This document shows, one piece after another, positions 50,823 through 58,965 of a DNA stretch of 64,000 nt. Each line of letters begins with the position of its first letter. Position 1 is the first letter of the stretch. Source of the stretch: Veillonellaceae bacterium (GTDB lineage: Bacteria > Bacillota > Negativicutes > Veillonellales > Dialisteraceae). The position numbers and the translations under genes were made by a program. The stretch is taken from assembly GCA_025992895.1 (NCBI GenBank), contig DAJPGA010000001.1:1867001-1931000 (forward strand), in the 5' to 3' direction. Under the pieces are notes generated by a model, which saw nothing but the letters and a program-made list of their open reading frames with translations, searched no databases and was not told the origin of the DNA.

Positions 50823-50852
50823 AAAAGGCGAACTCCGATAGAGTCCGCCTTC
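50823..50852 (-). terminator. Terminator after rplL
   Basis: AAGGCGGACTC-TATCG-GAGTTCGCCTTTTC on the minus strand has one internal mismatch. It ends the ribosomal protein operon here rather than continuing into rpoB. A small palindrome, AATTGTC-AGA-GACAATT, overlaps the rplL stop. Confidence 0.8.
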
Positions 50853-50878
50853 CCCTATAAAGTAATTGTCAGAGACAA

Positions 50879-51247
50879 TTATTTCATTTCTACTGTTGCG
50901 CCAGCTTCTTCGAGCTTCTTCTTCATTTCTTCAGCTTCAGCTTTAGCTACGCCAGTCTTAACTTCCTTCGGAGCGCCGTCTACGAGAGCTTTAGCATCTT
51001 TCAGGCCGAGTCCGGTGATTTCACGAACTGCTTTGATAACCTGGATCTTCTGAGCACCGACTTCCTTCAGGATTACGTCGAATTCAGTCTTTTCTTCTTC
51101 AGCTGCTGCTGCTGCCGGAGCTGCTGCTGCAACTGCTACCGGTGCTGCTGCGGAAACACCGAATTTGTCTTCGATTGCTTTTACGAGTTCGGAAAGTTCG
51201 AGTACGGACATTTCGCTAATGGCGTTAAGGATTTCTTCGTTTGTCAT
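50879..51247 (-). CDS. rplL: 50S ribosomal protein L7/L12
   Basis: The 122-residue stalk protein that recruits translation factors. N-terminal dimerisation part ([29 protein letters not shown]), an Ala/Pro hinge ([15 protein letters not shown]) and the globular part ([37 protein letters not shown]). ATG at 51247 with GGAGG 8 bases upstream; a second ATG 15 bases earlier is in frame but abuts the SD. Confidence 0.97.
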   Translation of the reverse strand: MTNEEILNAISEMSVLELSELVKAIEDKFGVSAAAPVAVAAAAPAAAAAEEEKTEFDVILKEVGAQKIQVIKAVREITGLGLKDAKALVDGAPKEVKTGVAKAEAEEMKKKLEEAGATVEMK

Positions 51248-51287
51248 TTTAATTTCCTCCATGGAATGTTTTATTTATGCGTAGATC

Positions 51288-51836
51288 TTACGCGGATTCT
51301 TTCTGTTTACGCACTGCTTCGATAGCATATGCGAATTTCTGGATATTTGCGTTGAGTGCACGTGCCAGTCCTGCGATAGGAGCCTGGAGTGTTGCTGCAA
51401 CCATACCCAGCAGCTGTTCTCTGGATGGCAGATCTGCCAGAGCCTGAACGCCTTTTGCATCGATGACTTTGCCATCGAGAAGGCCAGCTTTTACAACGAC
51501 TGCTTCGCTCTTGGTTTCAGCCAGGAATTCTTTCAGTGCTGCTGCCGGTGCTACCGGATCGTCCTTGCAAACTGCAAGACCGTTCGGGCCCTGAAGCAGA
51601 TCATCGAGACCTGTGATTCCAAGATCGTTAGCTGCGATGCGGGTCAGTGTGTTTTTAATGACCTTGTATTCAACACCGTGTGCCAGGAACTTACGGCGCA
51701 GCAGCGTCGCGTTCTTAACGTCGAGTTTGTTGAATGTTACGAGTACGACGCCCTGGTAACCAAGTTTTTCCTTCATTTCTTCAACGACGGCAACTTTTTC
51801 AGGACGAACGTTAACTTCATACTTTTCTTCGCTCAT
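51288..51836 (-). CDS. rplJ: 50S ribosomal protein L10
   Basis: The 182-residue stalk base protein that binds 23S rRNA and the L7/L12 dimers. Blocks: VAVVEEMKEKLGYQGVVLVTFNKLDVKNATLLRRKF, YKVIKNTLTRIAANDLGI and PSREQLLGMVAATLQAPIAGLARALNANIQKF. AGGAGGTGTACT precedes the ATG. Its leader carries a strong hairpin that fits autoregulation by the L10-L7/L12 complex. Confidence 0.97.
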   Translation of the reverse strand: MSEEKYEVNVRPEKVAVVEEMKEKLGYQGVVLVTFNKLDVKNATLLRRKFLAHGVEYKVIKNTLTRIAANDLGITGLDDLLQGPNGLAVCKDDPVAPAAALKEFLAETKSEAVVVKAGLLDGKVIDAKGVQALADLPSREQLLGMVAATLQAPIAGLARALNANIQKFAYAIEAVRKQKESA

Positions 51837-52003
51837 AGTACACCTCCTCTGCTAGTGTGTTTTTATTATTTATCACGTTAGCTAAAACGACCTCGCAAGC
51901 CTGCGAGGTCGTGTACCGGTGTTTCCAGTACTCAGCCTCGGGAGGCGGGCATATGCCCATTAAAAATTAATTACCGCCGGTCTTAAGCTAAGTGTAAATA
52001 GAC
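51837..52003 (-). promoter_or_regulatory. L10 leader (ribosomal protein autoregulation)
   Basis: The 167-base gap before rplJ contains the perfect stem ACGACCTCGCA-GGCT-TGCGAGGTCGT (51887-51912) followed on the minus strand by TTTTAGC. Upstream are GGCATATGCCC and GCCTCCCGAGGC-like elements. Position and size match the L10 leader family, where L10 represses rplJL. Exact Rfam membership was not checked. Confidence 0.6.
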
Positions 52004-52711
52004 TTATTGAGCTTTCGGTGCAGCTACAGCCTGGATGTCCAGGTGGATTCCCGGGCCCATGGTGGAGCTGATGGTCAGGCTCTTCATGTAGTTACCTTTT
52101 ACAGAAGCTGGACGAGCCTTCTGAATGGTATTGAAAATAGCGAGCAGGTTCTGTTTCAGTTTATCTTCGTCGAAGGATACCTTGCCGATGATAACCTGTA
52201 CGTTGCCGGCTTTATCGGTACGATACTGTACCTTGCCGCCTTTGATTTCGTTGACAGCTTTTGTAACGTCCATGGTTACGGTGCCAACCTTCGGGTTTGG
52301 CATGAGGCCTTTCGGTCCGAGTACACGGCCCAGACGGCCAACAACAGCCATCATGTCCGGTGTAGCTACTACGACGTCAAAGTCCATCCAGCCCTGCAGG
52401 ATCTTGTCAGCGAGTTCTTTTCCGCCAACATAGTCTGCGCCTGCTGCCTTAGCTTCGTCTTCCTTGTGGTCTTTTGCGAACACGAGGACTTTCTTTGTTT
52501 TGCCGGTGCCTGCCGGAAGTACGGTAGCGCCGCGGAGCTGCTGGTCAGCATATTTCGGGTTGATATTCAGGTTGAAAGCAGCTTCAACGGTTTCGTCGAA
52601 TTTTGCGGATGCTGCTTCTTTTACAAGCTTCACAGCTTCGTCGATGTCATAGAGTTTATGACTGTCAACGATGGCTGCTGCGGCTTTCTGTTTCTTTGTC
52701 AGTTTTGCCAT
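52004..52711 (-). CDS. rplA: 50S ribosomal protein L1
   Basis: A 235-residue rRNA-binding protein of the L1 stalk and translational repressor of the L11 operon. The blocks are [60 protein letters not shown] and [19 protein letters not shown] at 52711 follows GGAGGAAACA; seven extra residues upstream (MTTKEET) lack an SD. Confidence 0.97.
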   Translation of the reverse strand: MAKLTKKQKAAAAIVDSHKLYDIDEAVKLVKEAASAKFDETVEAAFNLNINPKYADQQLRGATVLPAGTGKTKKVLVFAKDHKEDEAKAAGADYVGGKELADKILQGWMDFDVVVATPDMMAVVGRLGRVLGPKGLMPNPKVGTVTMDVTKAVNEIKGGKVQYRTDKAGNVQVIIGKVSFDEDKLKQNLLAIFNTIQKARPASVKGNYMKSLTISSTMGPGIHLDIQAVAAPKAQ

Positions 52712-52764
52712 TGTTTCCTCCTTTGTGGTCATAAGGGATTTCCCCTGCCACTAACGGGTCAGTC

Positions 52765-53190
52765 TTAGTCTACAACTTCGATGCCCATAGAACGGGCTGT
52801 GCCTTCTACAAGGCGCATTGCTGCTTCTACTGTATTTGCGTTCAGGTCAGGCATCTTTGTTTCAGCGATTTCCTTAACCTGAGCTTTGGTGACCTTGCCG
52901 ACTTTCTTCTTGTTCGGTTCACCAGAAGCCTTTTCCAGACCAGCTGCCTTCTTCAGAAGAACTGCTGCCGGAGGAGTCTTACAAATGAATGTAAAGCTTC
53001 TATCTTCAAATACTGTAATTTCTACAGGGATAATCAGGCCTGCCTGCTTAGCAGTACGATCGTTAAAGTCTTTAACGAAAGCCATGATGTTAACGCCTGC
53101 CTGGCCGAGGGCCGGGCCTACTGGCGGAGCCGGAGTAGCTTTACCTGCCGGTACCTGCAGTTTTACAATCTTAGAAATTTTCTTTGCCAT
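52765..53190 (-). CDS. rplK: 50S ribosomal protein L11
   Basis: The 141-residue protein of the GTPase-associated centre. The sequence [30 protein letters not shown] near the N terminus and [26 protein letters not shown] at the end are diagnostic. GGAGGTGTAACAC precedes the ATG. Order nusG-rplK-rplA-rplJ-rplL is the standard one. Confidence 0.98.
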   Translation of the reverse strand: MAKKISKIVKLQVPAGKATPAPPVGPALGQAGVNIMAFVKDFNDRTAKQAGLIIPVEITVFEDRSFTFICKTPPAAVLLKKAAGLEKASGEPNKKKVGKVTKAQVKEIAETKMPDLNANTVEAAMRLVEGTARSMGIEVVD

Positions 53191-53252
53191 GTGTTACACC
53201 TCCTTATCCTTTTAGGAATGTGGTACTTACGGGCTGTAACGGGCCCTCCCAC

Positions 53253-53285
53253 TGTGAGACGAGCCTAGTTCAAGACAGTCTCACA
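53253..53285 (-). promoter_or_regulatory. Inverted repeat between nusG and rplK
   Basis: TGTGAGAC and GTCTCACA are perfect 8-bp arms around 17 bases, with no T run. The position is that of the L11 leader, where L1 binds its own mRNA, but the L1 consensus was not recognised here. Confidence 0.4.
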
Positions 53286-53294
53286 AACTTATGA

Positions 53295-53915
53295 TCAAAG
53301 CGGATCGAATGAACCCGCTTCGAGCTCGATAGTAGTCGTCGTGCCAAAGCTGCTGATATCCGCTTTGACTTTGCTCTTGTCATCGGATACTTCCAGCACA
53401 ACTGCGGTACGATCTTCAAAAGGTCCCTTGGTGATGCGGATGCGGTCCCCTGCCTTGACGTCAGTCGTTGGCTGAGCCTTCTGTCCGTTGCCATGGATGA
53501 TGCGTTCTGCTTCTTCATCAGAGAGCGGAATCGGCTTTGTGGTTGTTCCGACAAAACCTGTAACACCAGGCGTGTTTCTTACGACATACCAGCTTCTGTC
53601 ATTGACTTCCATCTGGATCAGAAGATAGCCAGGGAAAACCTTGCGGGATACAACCTTTGTCTTCCCATCCTTTTCTTCCTCTTCATCCTGAAGCGGCAGA
53701 AGGATCTGAAGGATTGTATCATCCATTCCCATGGAATGAACTTTTCTGGTCAGCGTATCCTTGACCTTATTCTCGTATCCGGAGTATGTATGAATTACAT
53801 ACCAGCGGATGTCTTTCTGGGAGCCTTCGGAAGGTTTGCCGATTTCAGTCGGCGCGCTGACTTCCGGTTGTTCTTCTTTTGAAATATTCTTGTCTTCAGC
53901 TTCGATATCCGGCAT
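53295..53915 (-). CDS. nusG: Transcription termination/antitermination factor NusG
   Basis: A 206-residue RNA polymerase elongation factor. NGN domain: RWYVIHTYSGYENKVKDTLTRKVHSMGMDD and VFPGYLLIQMEVNDRSWYVVRNTPGVTGFVG. KOW domain: VKAGDRIRITKGPFEDRTAVVLEV. A polar acidic extension of about 35 residues (EAEDKNISKEEQPEVSAPTE) precedes the NGN core and is longer than in E. coli. AAAGGAGAGAGACT supports the ATG at 53915. secE lies 13 bases upstream. Confidence 0.97.
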   Translation of the reverse strand: MPDIEAEDKNISKEEQPEVSAPTEIGKPSEGSQKDIRWYVIHTYSGYENKVKDTLTRKVHSMGMDDTILQILLPLQDEEEEKDGKTKVVSRKVFPGYLLIQMEVNDRSWYVVRNTPGVTGFVGTTTKPIPLSDEEAERIIHGNGQKAQPTTDVKAGDRIRITKGPFEDRTAVVLEVSDDKSKVKADISSFGTTTTIELEAGSFDPL

Positions 53916-53928
53916 AGTCTCTCTCCTT

Positions 53929-54168
53929 TCAGCCCACAGCGTTGACTAATAACTTGGAGAGGCCCATGAATACGAAGTCTACTGCAACGATCATAATGGA
54001 CACCAATATCACGGACACAATGACGGCAATGGTATACTGAATCATCTGCTTTCTAGTCGGCCAGATGACCTTCTTCATTTCCATCTTGGTTTCTTTGAAA
54101 AACCTTGTCCAGGATTCATTGGCTTCCTTTGCTTTCGCTGCCGATGTTGGACGCTTCGCCTTGGCCAT
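53929..54168 (-). CDS. secE: Preprotein translocase subunit SecE
   Basis: A 79-residue single-span subunit of the Sec channel, of the short Firmicute type. The amphipathic helix SWTRFFKETKMEMKKVIWPTRKQ is followed by the span IAVIVSVILVSIMIVAVDFVF. The ATG at 54168 is preferred because GGGGTG lies 5 bases upstream; a GTG two codons earlier is possible. Confidence 0.95.
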   Translation of the reverse strand: MAKAKRPTSAAKAKEANESWTRFFKETKMEMKKVIWPTRKQMIQYTIAVIVSVILVSIMIVAVDFVFMGLSKLLVNAVG

Positions 54169-54196
54169 ACTCACACCCCAGTTCTAATGAAAGAAA

Positions 54197-54346
54197 TTAT
54201 TTCGTTTCCTTATGAAGAGTGTGTTTGTGGCACCATTTGCAGTACTTCATCATTTCGATACGTTCAGTCGTATTCTTCTTGTTCTTGTTCGTACGATAAT
54301 TGCGGCGCTTGCATTCTGTGCATGCAAGAGTAATTCCTTCACGCAT
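54197..54346 (-). CDS. rpmG: 50S ribosomal protein L33
   Basis: A 49-residue protein: [48 protein letters not shown]. The two CxxC pairs (CTEC, CKWC) make it the zinc-binding form. GAGGTG lies ahead of the ATG at 54346. It is the first gene of the rpmG-secE-nusG-rplKAJL cluster, 28 bases before secE. Confidence 0.96.
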   Translation of the reverse strand: MREGITLACTECKRRNYRTNKNKKNTTERIEMMKYCKWCHKHTLHKETK

Positions 54347-54400
54347 TATTTACACCTCACTCAATCTTTCTCGGCCCACGGCCAATTAACATGCTTAAAC

Positions 54401-54430
54401 AGTATATCACACGCTTTTCACGTAAGTCAA
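54401..54430 (-). promoter_or_regulatory. Promoter of the rpmG-secE-nusG operon
   Basis: TTGACT, 18 bases, TATACT on the minus strand, about 55 bases before the rpmG ATG. Confidence 0.65.
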
Positions 54431-54934
54431 TACTGCACTTAAAAAAGCCGGGCCATCCCAGCGAAACTATTGTAACACATCCCCTGGCAAAGTACAATTC
54501 TTTATTTTTGATTTTTATCGTCTTTTTTGCAAAAGAGTACGGATCTGAAAAAGCAGGGAAATACCGGGGAAAATCATGCGTCCTAATCAGAAGCCAGCCA
54601 TCTCATTACCTTCTTTTCTCCTTTCTCTTTTATTTTTTCATTATTATAAAGGGATATTTTCACTGGAAATTTTGTGAATTTTTGATTCGAAAGTTCCATT
54701 TTGAAATCATTTTCCTGTAGATATTACCATTTTCTTTTCTGCTGCTCTGTTTTTGCGCAGCAGGAGGAGATTTGATTTGAGTATTTCTTTCTTAAGTGAG
54801 GATATAAATATAAAAAAGATACTGAAAATGGAAATGGCAAGATGGATTTTGGGGAGGGAATGGATTTCGGATCGTACAACCTGCTGTCAGCATAAGACAG
54901 ATAAAGACCACACAACCGCAGCAAGCTGCGTGGT

Positions 54935-54998
54935 AATCAACCCTATCCGCCGGCATCAGAATTTGAGGCCGGCACCTTCCCCGTCTGGGAAGGCGAGT
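54935..54998. repeat. Palindromic extragenic repeat, copy A
   Basis: Begins AATCAACCCTATCCGCC, then GCCGGC arms around an AT-rich loop, then CACCTTCCCCGTCTGGGAAGG. Matches 55190-55255 closely. Each unit can form two hairpins. Confidence 0.7.
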
Positions 54999-55189
54999 GC
55001 GACTTAGCCGCTACGGGAGAGTAGACAAAGCTTGCTTTGATTAAAGCAAAATAAACTATACAACCAGCCTGCGGCTGTAAGAACTACTGTATCCGTCGGC
55101 TGCGCCGACACCTTCCCTGAAGGGCAAGGTTAACACCCTTAAACCTCACTTCGTTCGAAAAAGCCATACGACCTCGCTTCGCTCGAGGC

Positions 55190-55255
55190 AATCAACCCTA
55201 TCCGCCCGGCAGCAGGATTTATGGCCGGGCACCTTCCCCGTCTGGGAAGGCAAGT
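55190..55255. repeat. Palindromic extragenic repeat, copy B
   Basis: Same start and end as copy A, with GCCCGG arms instead of GCCGGC: the stem bases have changed together. A third unit near 55090-55130 (GTCGGCTGCGCCGAC, then CACCTTCCCTGAAGGGCAAG) follows the same plan. Confidence 0.7.
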
Positions 55256-55287
55256 ATTGTGCAGAGACGCATCAATGTTTCCACAGG

Positions 55288-55332
55288 CAAAAAGACCGTG
55301 AAAAGTGAGCAATCACTCTTCGCGGTCTTTTA
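55288..55332 (-). terminator. Terminator of tuf
   Basis: AAAGACCGCGAAGAGTGA pairs with TCACTTTTCACGGTCTTT on the minus strand around a short loop; it ends in T. Confidence 0.85.
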
Positions 55333-55361
55333 TTTCAGATTTCAAATAGTCCCAGATGAGA

Positions 55362-56549
55362 TTATTTTGCGATCTTAGCTACAACGCCTGCGCCAACGGT
55401 ACGGCCGCCTTCGCGGATAGCGAAACGCTGGCCTTCTTCCATAGCGATCGGGGTGATGAGTTTAACGCTCATTTCTACGTTATCGCCTGGCATGCACATT
55501 TCGGTGCCTTCCGGAAGGGTGATGTCGCCGGTTACGTCAGTGGTTCTGAAGAAGAACTGTGGACGATAGCCGTTGAAGAACGGTGTATGACGGCCGCCTT
55601 CATCTTTGGTCAGAACGTATACCTGTGCGGTGAATTCTGTGTGCGGATGAACGCTGCCTGGTTTGGAGAGGACCTGGCCTCTTTCGATGTCTTTACGATC
55701 GATACCACGGAGCAGTGCGCCGATGTTGTCGCCTGCCATAGCCTGGTCGAGGGTCTTTCTGAACATTTCAACGCCGGTTACGACGGTTTCGGTCGGTTTT
55801 TCCTGCAGGCCGACGATTTCAGCCGGGTCGCCGACTTTGACGGTACCACGTTCAACTCTGCCTGTAGCAACTGTGCCACGGCCGGTGATGGTGAATACGT
55901 CTTCGACTGGCATCAGGAATGGTTTATCAGTGTCACGTTCCGGAGTCGGGATGTATTCGTCAACAGCCTTCATCAGGTCACGGATCTTCTGTTCATCTTC
56001 CGGGTTGCCGTTCAGAGCGCCCAGTGCGGAGCCAACGATAATCGGCACTTCATCGCCTGGATAGTCATAGGAAGAGAGGAGGTCTCTGATTTCCATTTCT
56101 ACGAGGTCGATCAGTTCCGGATCGTCTACCTGGTCAGCTTTGTTCAGGAATACAACGATAGCCGGTACGCCTACCTGCTTAGCGAGCAGAATGTGTTCGC
56201 GGGTCTGCGGCATCGGGCCGTCAGCTGCGGATACTACGAGGATAGCGCCGTCCATCTGAGCTGCGCCGGTGATCATGTTCTTGACATAGTCAGCGTGCCC
56301 TGGGCAGTCTACGTGTGCGTAGTGGCGGGTTTCGGTTTCATATTCAACAGTGGATGTGTTGATTGTAATACCACGAGCTCTTTCTTCCGGTGCTTTATCG
56401 ATGGAAGCATAGTCGAGGAAGTTTGCTTTGCCTTCTTCAGCAAGAACTTTGGTGATAGCGGCGGTCAGGGTTGTTTTGCCGTGATCGACGTGGCCAATGG
56501 TACCAATGTTAACATGCGGCTTGGTTCTTTCGTAATGTGCTTTTGCCAT
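55362..56549 (-). CDS. tuf: Translation elongation factor Tu
   Basis: The 395-residue GTPase that brings aminoacyl-tRNA to the ribosome. Motifs: G1 [15 protein letters not shown]2 [17 protein letters not shown]3 [13 protein letters not shown]4 NKADQVDD; domains 2 and 3 end ...[15 protein letters not shown]. The start [16 protein letters not shown] at 56549 is fixed by the family; the upstream open frame is not coding. Its own promoter lies at 56605. Codon use is extremely biased. Confidence 0.99.
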   Translation of the reverse strand: MAKAHYERTKPHVNIGTIGHVDHGKTTLTAAITKVLAEEGKANFLDYASIDKAPEERARGITINTSTVEYETETRHYAHVDCPGHADYVKNMITGAAQMDGAILVVSAADGPMPQTREHILLAKQVGVPAIVVFLNKADQVDDPELIDLVEMEIRDLLSSYDYPGDEVPIIVGSALGALNGNPEDEQKIRDLMKAVDEYIPTPERDTDKPFLMPVEDVFTITGRGTVATGRVERGTVKVGDPAEIVGLQEKPTETVVTGVEMFRKTLDQAMAGDNIGALLRGIDRKDIERGQVLSKPGSVHPHTEFTAQVYVLTKDEGGRHTPFFNGYRPQFFFRTTDVTGDITLPEGTEMCMPGDNVEMSVKLITPIAMEEGQRFAIREGGRTVGAGVVAKIAK

Positions 56550-56604
56550 TTCTTCCTTCTCCTTATACAAAAAAGAATTTGCAAAATAAATTTGCGCTTC
56601 CATT

Positions 56605-56633
56605 ATTATACATGGAAAGTCAATGAAGAACAA
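56605..56633 (-). promoter_or_regulatory. Promoter of tuf
   Basis: TTGTTC, 17 bases, TATAAT on the minus strand, about 55 bases ahead of the ATG. Confidence 0.6.
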
Positions 56634-56753
56634 GAAAAATCATTGATGCAATCTATTCTGCGGGATAAAAATTTCCTCTTTGGAAAAGATCCCCTGCCCG
56701 CTCCAGATCATACAACTGGAAGGAAACTGTTCCGTTAAGGATTTTTAAATGTG

Positions 56754-56784
56754 AAAAAAGAGCTCCCAGAAAGAGAACTCTTTG
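56754..56784 (-). terminator. Terminator of the tRNA cluster
   Basis: AAAGAGTTCTC-TTTCTG-GGGAGCTCTTTTTT on the minus strand, 10 bases after tRNA-Met; separates the tRNAs from tuf. Confidence 0.65.
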
Positions 56785-56794
56785 ATCACTGTTT

Positions 56795-56871
56795 TGGTGG
56801 CGGCTCAGAGATTTGAACTCCGGACACAGCGGGTATGAACCGCTTGCTCTAGCCAACTGAGCTAAGCCGCC
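56795..56871 (-). tRNA. tRNA-Met (CAT), elongator
   Basis: Acceptor GGCGGCT pairs with AGCCGCC and the CCA end is encoded. The anticodon loop TTCATAC sits on a GCGG/CCGC stem, and the T-arm has GTTCAAATC. G1-C72 pairing separates it from the initiator. Confidence 0.93.
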
Positions 56872-56872
56872 A

Positions 56873-56948
56873 TGGAGCTGATAACCAGGATTGAACTGGT
56901 GACCTTATCCTTACCAAGGATACGCTCTACCGACTGAGCTATATCAGC
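56873..56948 (-). tRNA. tRNA-Thr (GGT)
   Basis: GCTGATA acceptor, TAGCTCAGTCGGTAGAGC D-arm, loop TTGGTAA on a TATCC/GGATA stem, GTTCAATCC T-arm, encoded CCA. Confidence 0.93.
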
Positions 56949-56973
56949 ATCTATATGAAGGAAATTATTAACA

Positions 56974-57049
<76 letters not shown>

Positions 57050-57053
57050 ATAT

Positions 57054-57138
57054 TGGTGGGTGGAATAGGATTCGAACCTATGAAGGCAAAGCCGGCAGAT
57101 TTACAGTCTGCTCCCTTTAACCACTCGGGAATCCACCC
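57054..57138 (-). tRNA. tRNA-Tyr (GTA)
   Basis: An 85-base class II tRNA with a long variable arm. Acceptor GGGTGGA, loop CTGTAAA, T-arm GTTCGAATC, encoded CCA. Confidence 0.94.
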
Positions 57139-57143
57139 ACATA

Positions 57144-57219
57144 TGGAGCTGGCAATAGGACTTGAACCTACGACCTGCTGATTACAAATCAGCTGCTCTA
57201 CCAACTGAGCTACGCCAGC
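57144..57219 (-). tRNA. tRNA-Thr (TGT)
   Basis: GCTGGCG acceptor, loop TTTGTAA on a CTGAT/ATCAG stem, GTTCAAGTC T-arm, encoded CCA. First gene of the cluster. Confidence 0.94.
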
Positions 57220-57237
57220 ACGCAAGTGATGGTATTA

Positions 57238-57266
57238 ATTATACACATCTTACTTACTTTTGTCAA
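57238..57266 (-). promoter_or_regulatory. Near-consensus promoter of the tRNA cluster
   Basis: TTGACA, 17 bases, TATAAT on the minus strand, only 19 bases before tRNA-Thr. Confidence 0.9.
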
Positions 57267-57312
57267 GGACTTTTTTCGCTCACTTGGCGGTTCGTCCTCA
57301 TCACAGTTACAG

Positions 57313-57341
57313 ATTATAGCATAGGGATACGTACCTTGCAA
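57313..57341 (-). promoter_or_regulatory. Second upstream promoter of the tRNA cluster
   Basis: TTGCAA, 17 bases, TATAAT with TG before it (TGCTATAAT), 75 bases upstream of the first promoter on the same strand. Confidence 0.6.
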
Positions 57342-57393
57342 GTGTTTTTTTCAAACTTTTTATAAGAAGCAAACTTCTTATATACAAAGCCCC

Positions 57394-57636
57394 TCAGCCC
57401 TCTGTAGACTCTTCCGATCTGGATGCCAGCGGCGTATCCTGCGTCACATCCCTGTTCAGGACTTTCTTGGCCCCCTTCAGGAATTTCGGCCTTGGAATAA
57501 GGACAATATGTCCGCATCCGCAGCACTTCACGCGCATATCGCTCCCCAGCTGCATGACTTCCCATTCCTGGCTGCCGCAGGGGTGCTTCTTCTTCATCTG
57601 GACGATGTCTCCGATGCGAAATTGAATAAACTTCAT
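57394..57636 (-). CDS. DUF951 family protein
   Basis: An 80-residue protein with the DUF951 pattern: FRIGDIVQMKKKHPCGSQEWEVMQLGSDMRVKCCGCGHIVLIPRPKFLKGAKKVL. The cysteines in HPCG and KCCGCG probably bind zinc. The tail (TQDTPLASRSEESTEG) is variable. ATG at 57636 has AAAGGA 9 bases upstream; an ATG three codons earlier abuts the SD. Function is unknown; in many Firmicutes the gene sits near the replication origin, but its neighbours here differ. Confidence 0.85.
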   Translation of the reverse strand: MKFIQFRIGDIVQMKKKHPCGSQEWEVMQLGSDMRVKCCGCGHIVLIPRPKFLKGAKKVLNRDVTQDTPLASRSEESTEG

Positions 57637-57679
57637 AAGGCTCATCCTTTCTGAATTTCTATTCTTTTCTTGTTTCTTT

Positions 57680-57688
57680 ATTGTATCA
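57680..57688 (-). promoter_or_regulatory. Extended -10 element of the DUF951 gene
   Basis: TGATACAAT on the minus strand, 44 bases before the ATG. Confidence 0.4.
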
Positions 57689-57715
57689 CAAGGCGTAAGA
57701 TTCTGAACGTTCCTT

Positions 57716-58843
57716 TTACGATTCTTTAACAGTATCTGCGGAAAGCGCAGGTTCAGGAACCATCAGGAAGCGGATCGGGAGAAAAGCGGCTCCTGCCGGG
57801 ATGAAGCGGATAAAAAGATCGCGTCCCATATCCCAGGTGCCTGCTTCAATGTAATCTCTTTCTGTCCCGTTTCCGAACATGCGGAAGGATCTCTGCCCGT
57901 CTGTCCTGTATACGCGGGGAAGGTTCGGATAATAGCTGATCTGGAAGGTGCCAAGGTAGACACCGCCCTGCGCATTGATGTAAAGCTTGTAGCGGCCGGT
58001 TCCCCTGGAATGGAATACCATATGGTACGTAATGCCGTAGTCTCCCGTATTTTCGCGGTCGACTTTGCTGAGCTCATCACGCCCCATCTGGAACGGCAGC
58101 GAATTCCCTATGGAAATGGCCGCATTTCCGTTCGAGAAATCCCATGGCTTATTTTCCATGTATACATCCATCGGGAATGTGCCGCGCATTTCATGGGAAT
58201 CAGGCGGAAGCGGAACTGAAAGATCAAGTGCCTTCTTCACATCTTCCTTTGTACCGTCAGGAACGATGGTAACGCCAAGGGAAACCGGCTTCTTCGTCTC
58301 GATTTCAACAATGCCGCTCACAAGGTCTCCGCTCCTGATGCCCTTCTTGTCATCTTCAAAAAGGACGGTTCTTTCCTTAGGCAGGAGCTTTACAAGGACA
58401 GGATCGCCTGCCTCATTCACAGCCTCCCTGAAGGAAAGCGTGGCACCTGTCGGCATATAATCTGCGCTTGGATCGCCCTTGACCGTCCTGGTCACTGTAA
58501 TGTCCTGCTTTTTATCGCTTTTTGCATACACGAGGACACGGGCAGGCTTCCCTGTCTCATTGACGTGGTAATAATAGACGCGGCCCTTCCCCTTTTCTAC
58601 CGTTCCTTCATAAAGGATGCCGTAGCTGTCCGCATATTCAGGACAATCGGAAAAGATAAGCTTCCCATCTTCTTTCTTGACCAGCATCGGGATCAGATTG
58701 TAATCAAGATCCACAGGGGAAATGCCCGGCGATACGCTGCCATCCGTTTTGGGAAGGGATGCCGAAGCGCCTCCCACAGCACCTGCTGCAAAAAGTGTCG
58801 TCAGGATTCCCATCAGCCAACGTTTCAGTTTCAAATCACGCAC
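57716..58843 (-). CDS. Secreted protein of unknown function, start uncertain
   Basis: About 375 residues from a GTG at 58843 (no clear SD; a TTG or the ATG at 58813 are alternatives). The signal peptide LKLKRWLMGILTTLFAAGAVGGASA is clear. The mature part is rich in beta-strand patterns (GRVYYYHVNETGKPARVLVYAKSD; DYGITYHMVFHSRGTGRYKLYINAQGGVYLGTF), like a copper-amine-oxidase-adjacent or adhesin-like secreted protein, but I cannot name a family. No cell-wall or lipid anchor is seen. It is transcribed alone. Confidence 0.65.
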   Translation of the reverse strand: MRDLKLKRWLMGILTTLFAAGAVGGASASLPKTDGSVSPGISPVDLDYNLIPMLVKKEDGKLIFSDCPEYADSYGILYEGTVEKGKGRVYYYHVNETGKPARVLVYAKSDKKQDITVTRTVKGDPSADYMPTGATLSFREAVNEAGDPVLVKLLPKERTVLFEDDKKGIRSGDLVSGIVEIETKKPVSLGVTIVPDGTKEDVKKALDLSVPLPPDSHEMRGTFPMDVYMENKPWDFSNGNAAISIGNSLPFQMGRDELSKVDRENTGDYGITYHMVFHSRGTGRYKLYINAQGGVYLGTFQISYYPNLPRVYRTDGQRSFRMFGNGTERDYIEAGTWDMGRDLFIRFIPAGAAFLPIRFLMVPEPALSADTVKES

Positions 58844-58895
58844 TGCTTTCTGCGCCCGGAGGCGCTTCTATATTAAATCCTAATATATATCAAAA

Positions 58896-58928
58896 ATGCC
58901 GCGCGCTCCTCCATCAGAGGGACGCACG
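58896..58928 (-). terminator. Terminator of the rapZ-yvcK-whiA operon
   Basis: CGTGCGTCCCTC and GAGGAGCGCGCG pair on the minus strand (two G-U pairs, one mismatch), then GGCATTTTT. Confidence 0.65.
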
Positions 58929-58965
58929 ACAATTATAGAATAAAAATCAGGAAGTGGCAAATGGA

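Larger units (their letters stand above)
54347..55361. other. 1-kb intergenic region with palindromic repeats between rpmG and tuf
   Basis: From 54347 to 54430 lies the rpmG leader and promoter. From 54440 to 54890 is AT-rich sequence with no credible gene. From 54890 to 55260 is a cluster of palindromic modules (two 64-66 base copies plus a third partial one), and then the tuf terminator. The repeats separate two normally adjacent translation loci. Confidence 0.6.

Noticed and set aside
54440-54890. Small open frames in the AT-rich part of the rpmG-tuf gap
   Set aside because: None has an SD with a plausible product; composition looks non-coding.
57406-57420. A 12-13 base match to the end of a sequencing adapter (CTCTTCCGATCT)
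   Set aside because: It lies in frame inside the DUF951 tail, the adapter sequence does not continue on either side, and such a match by chance is unlikely but possible in 64 kb.
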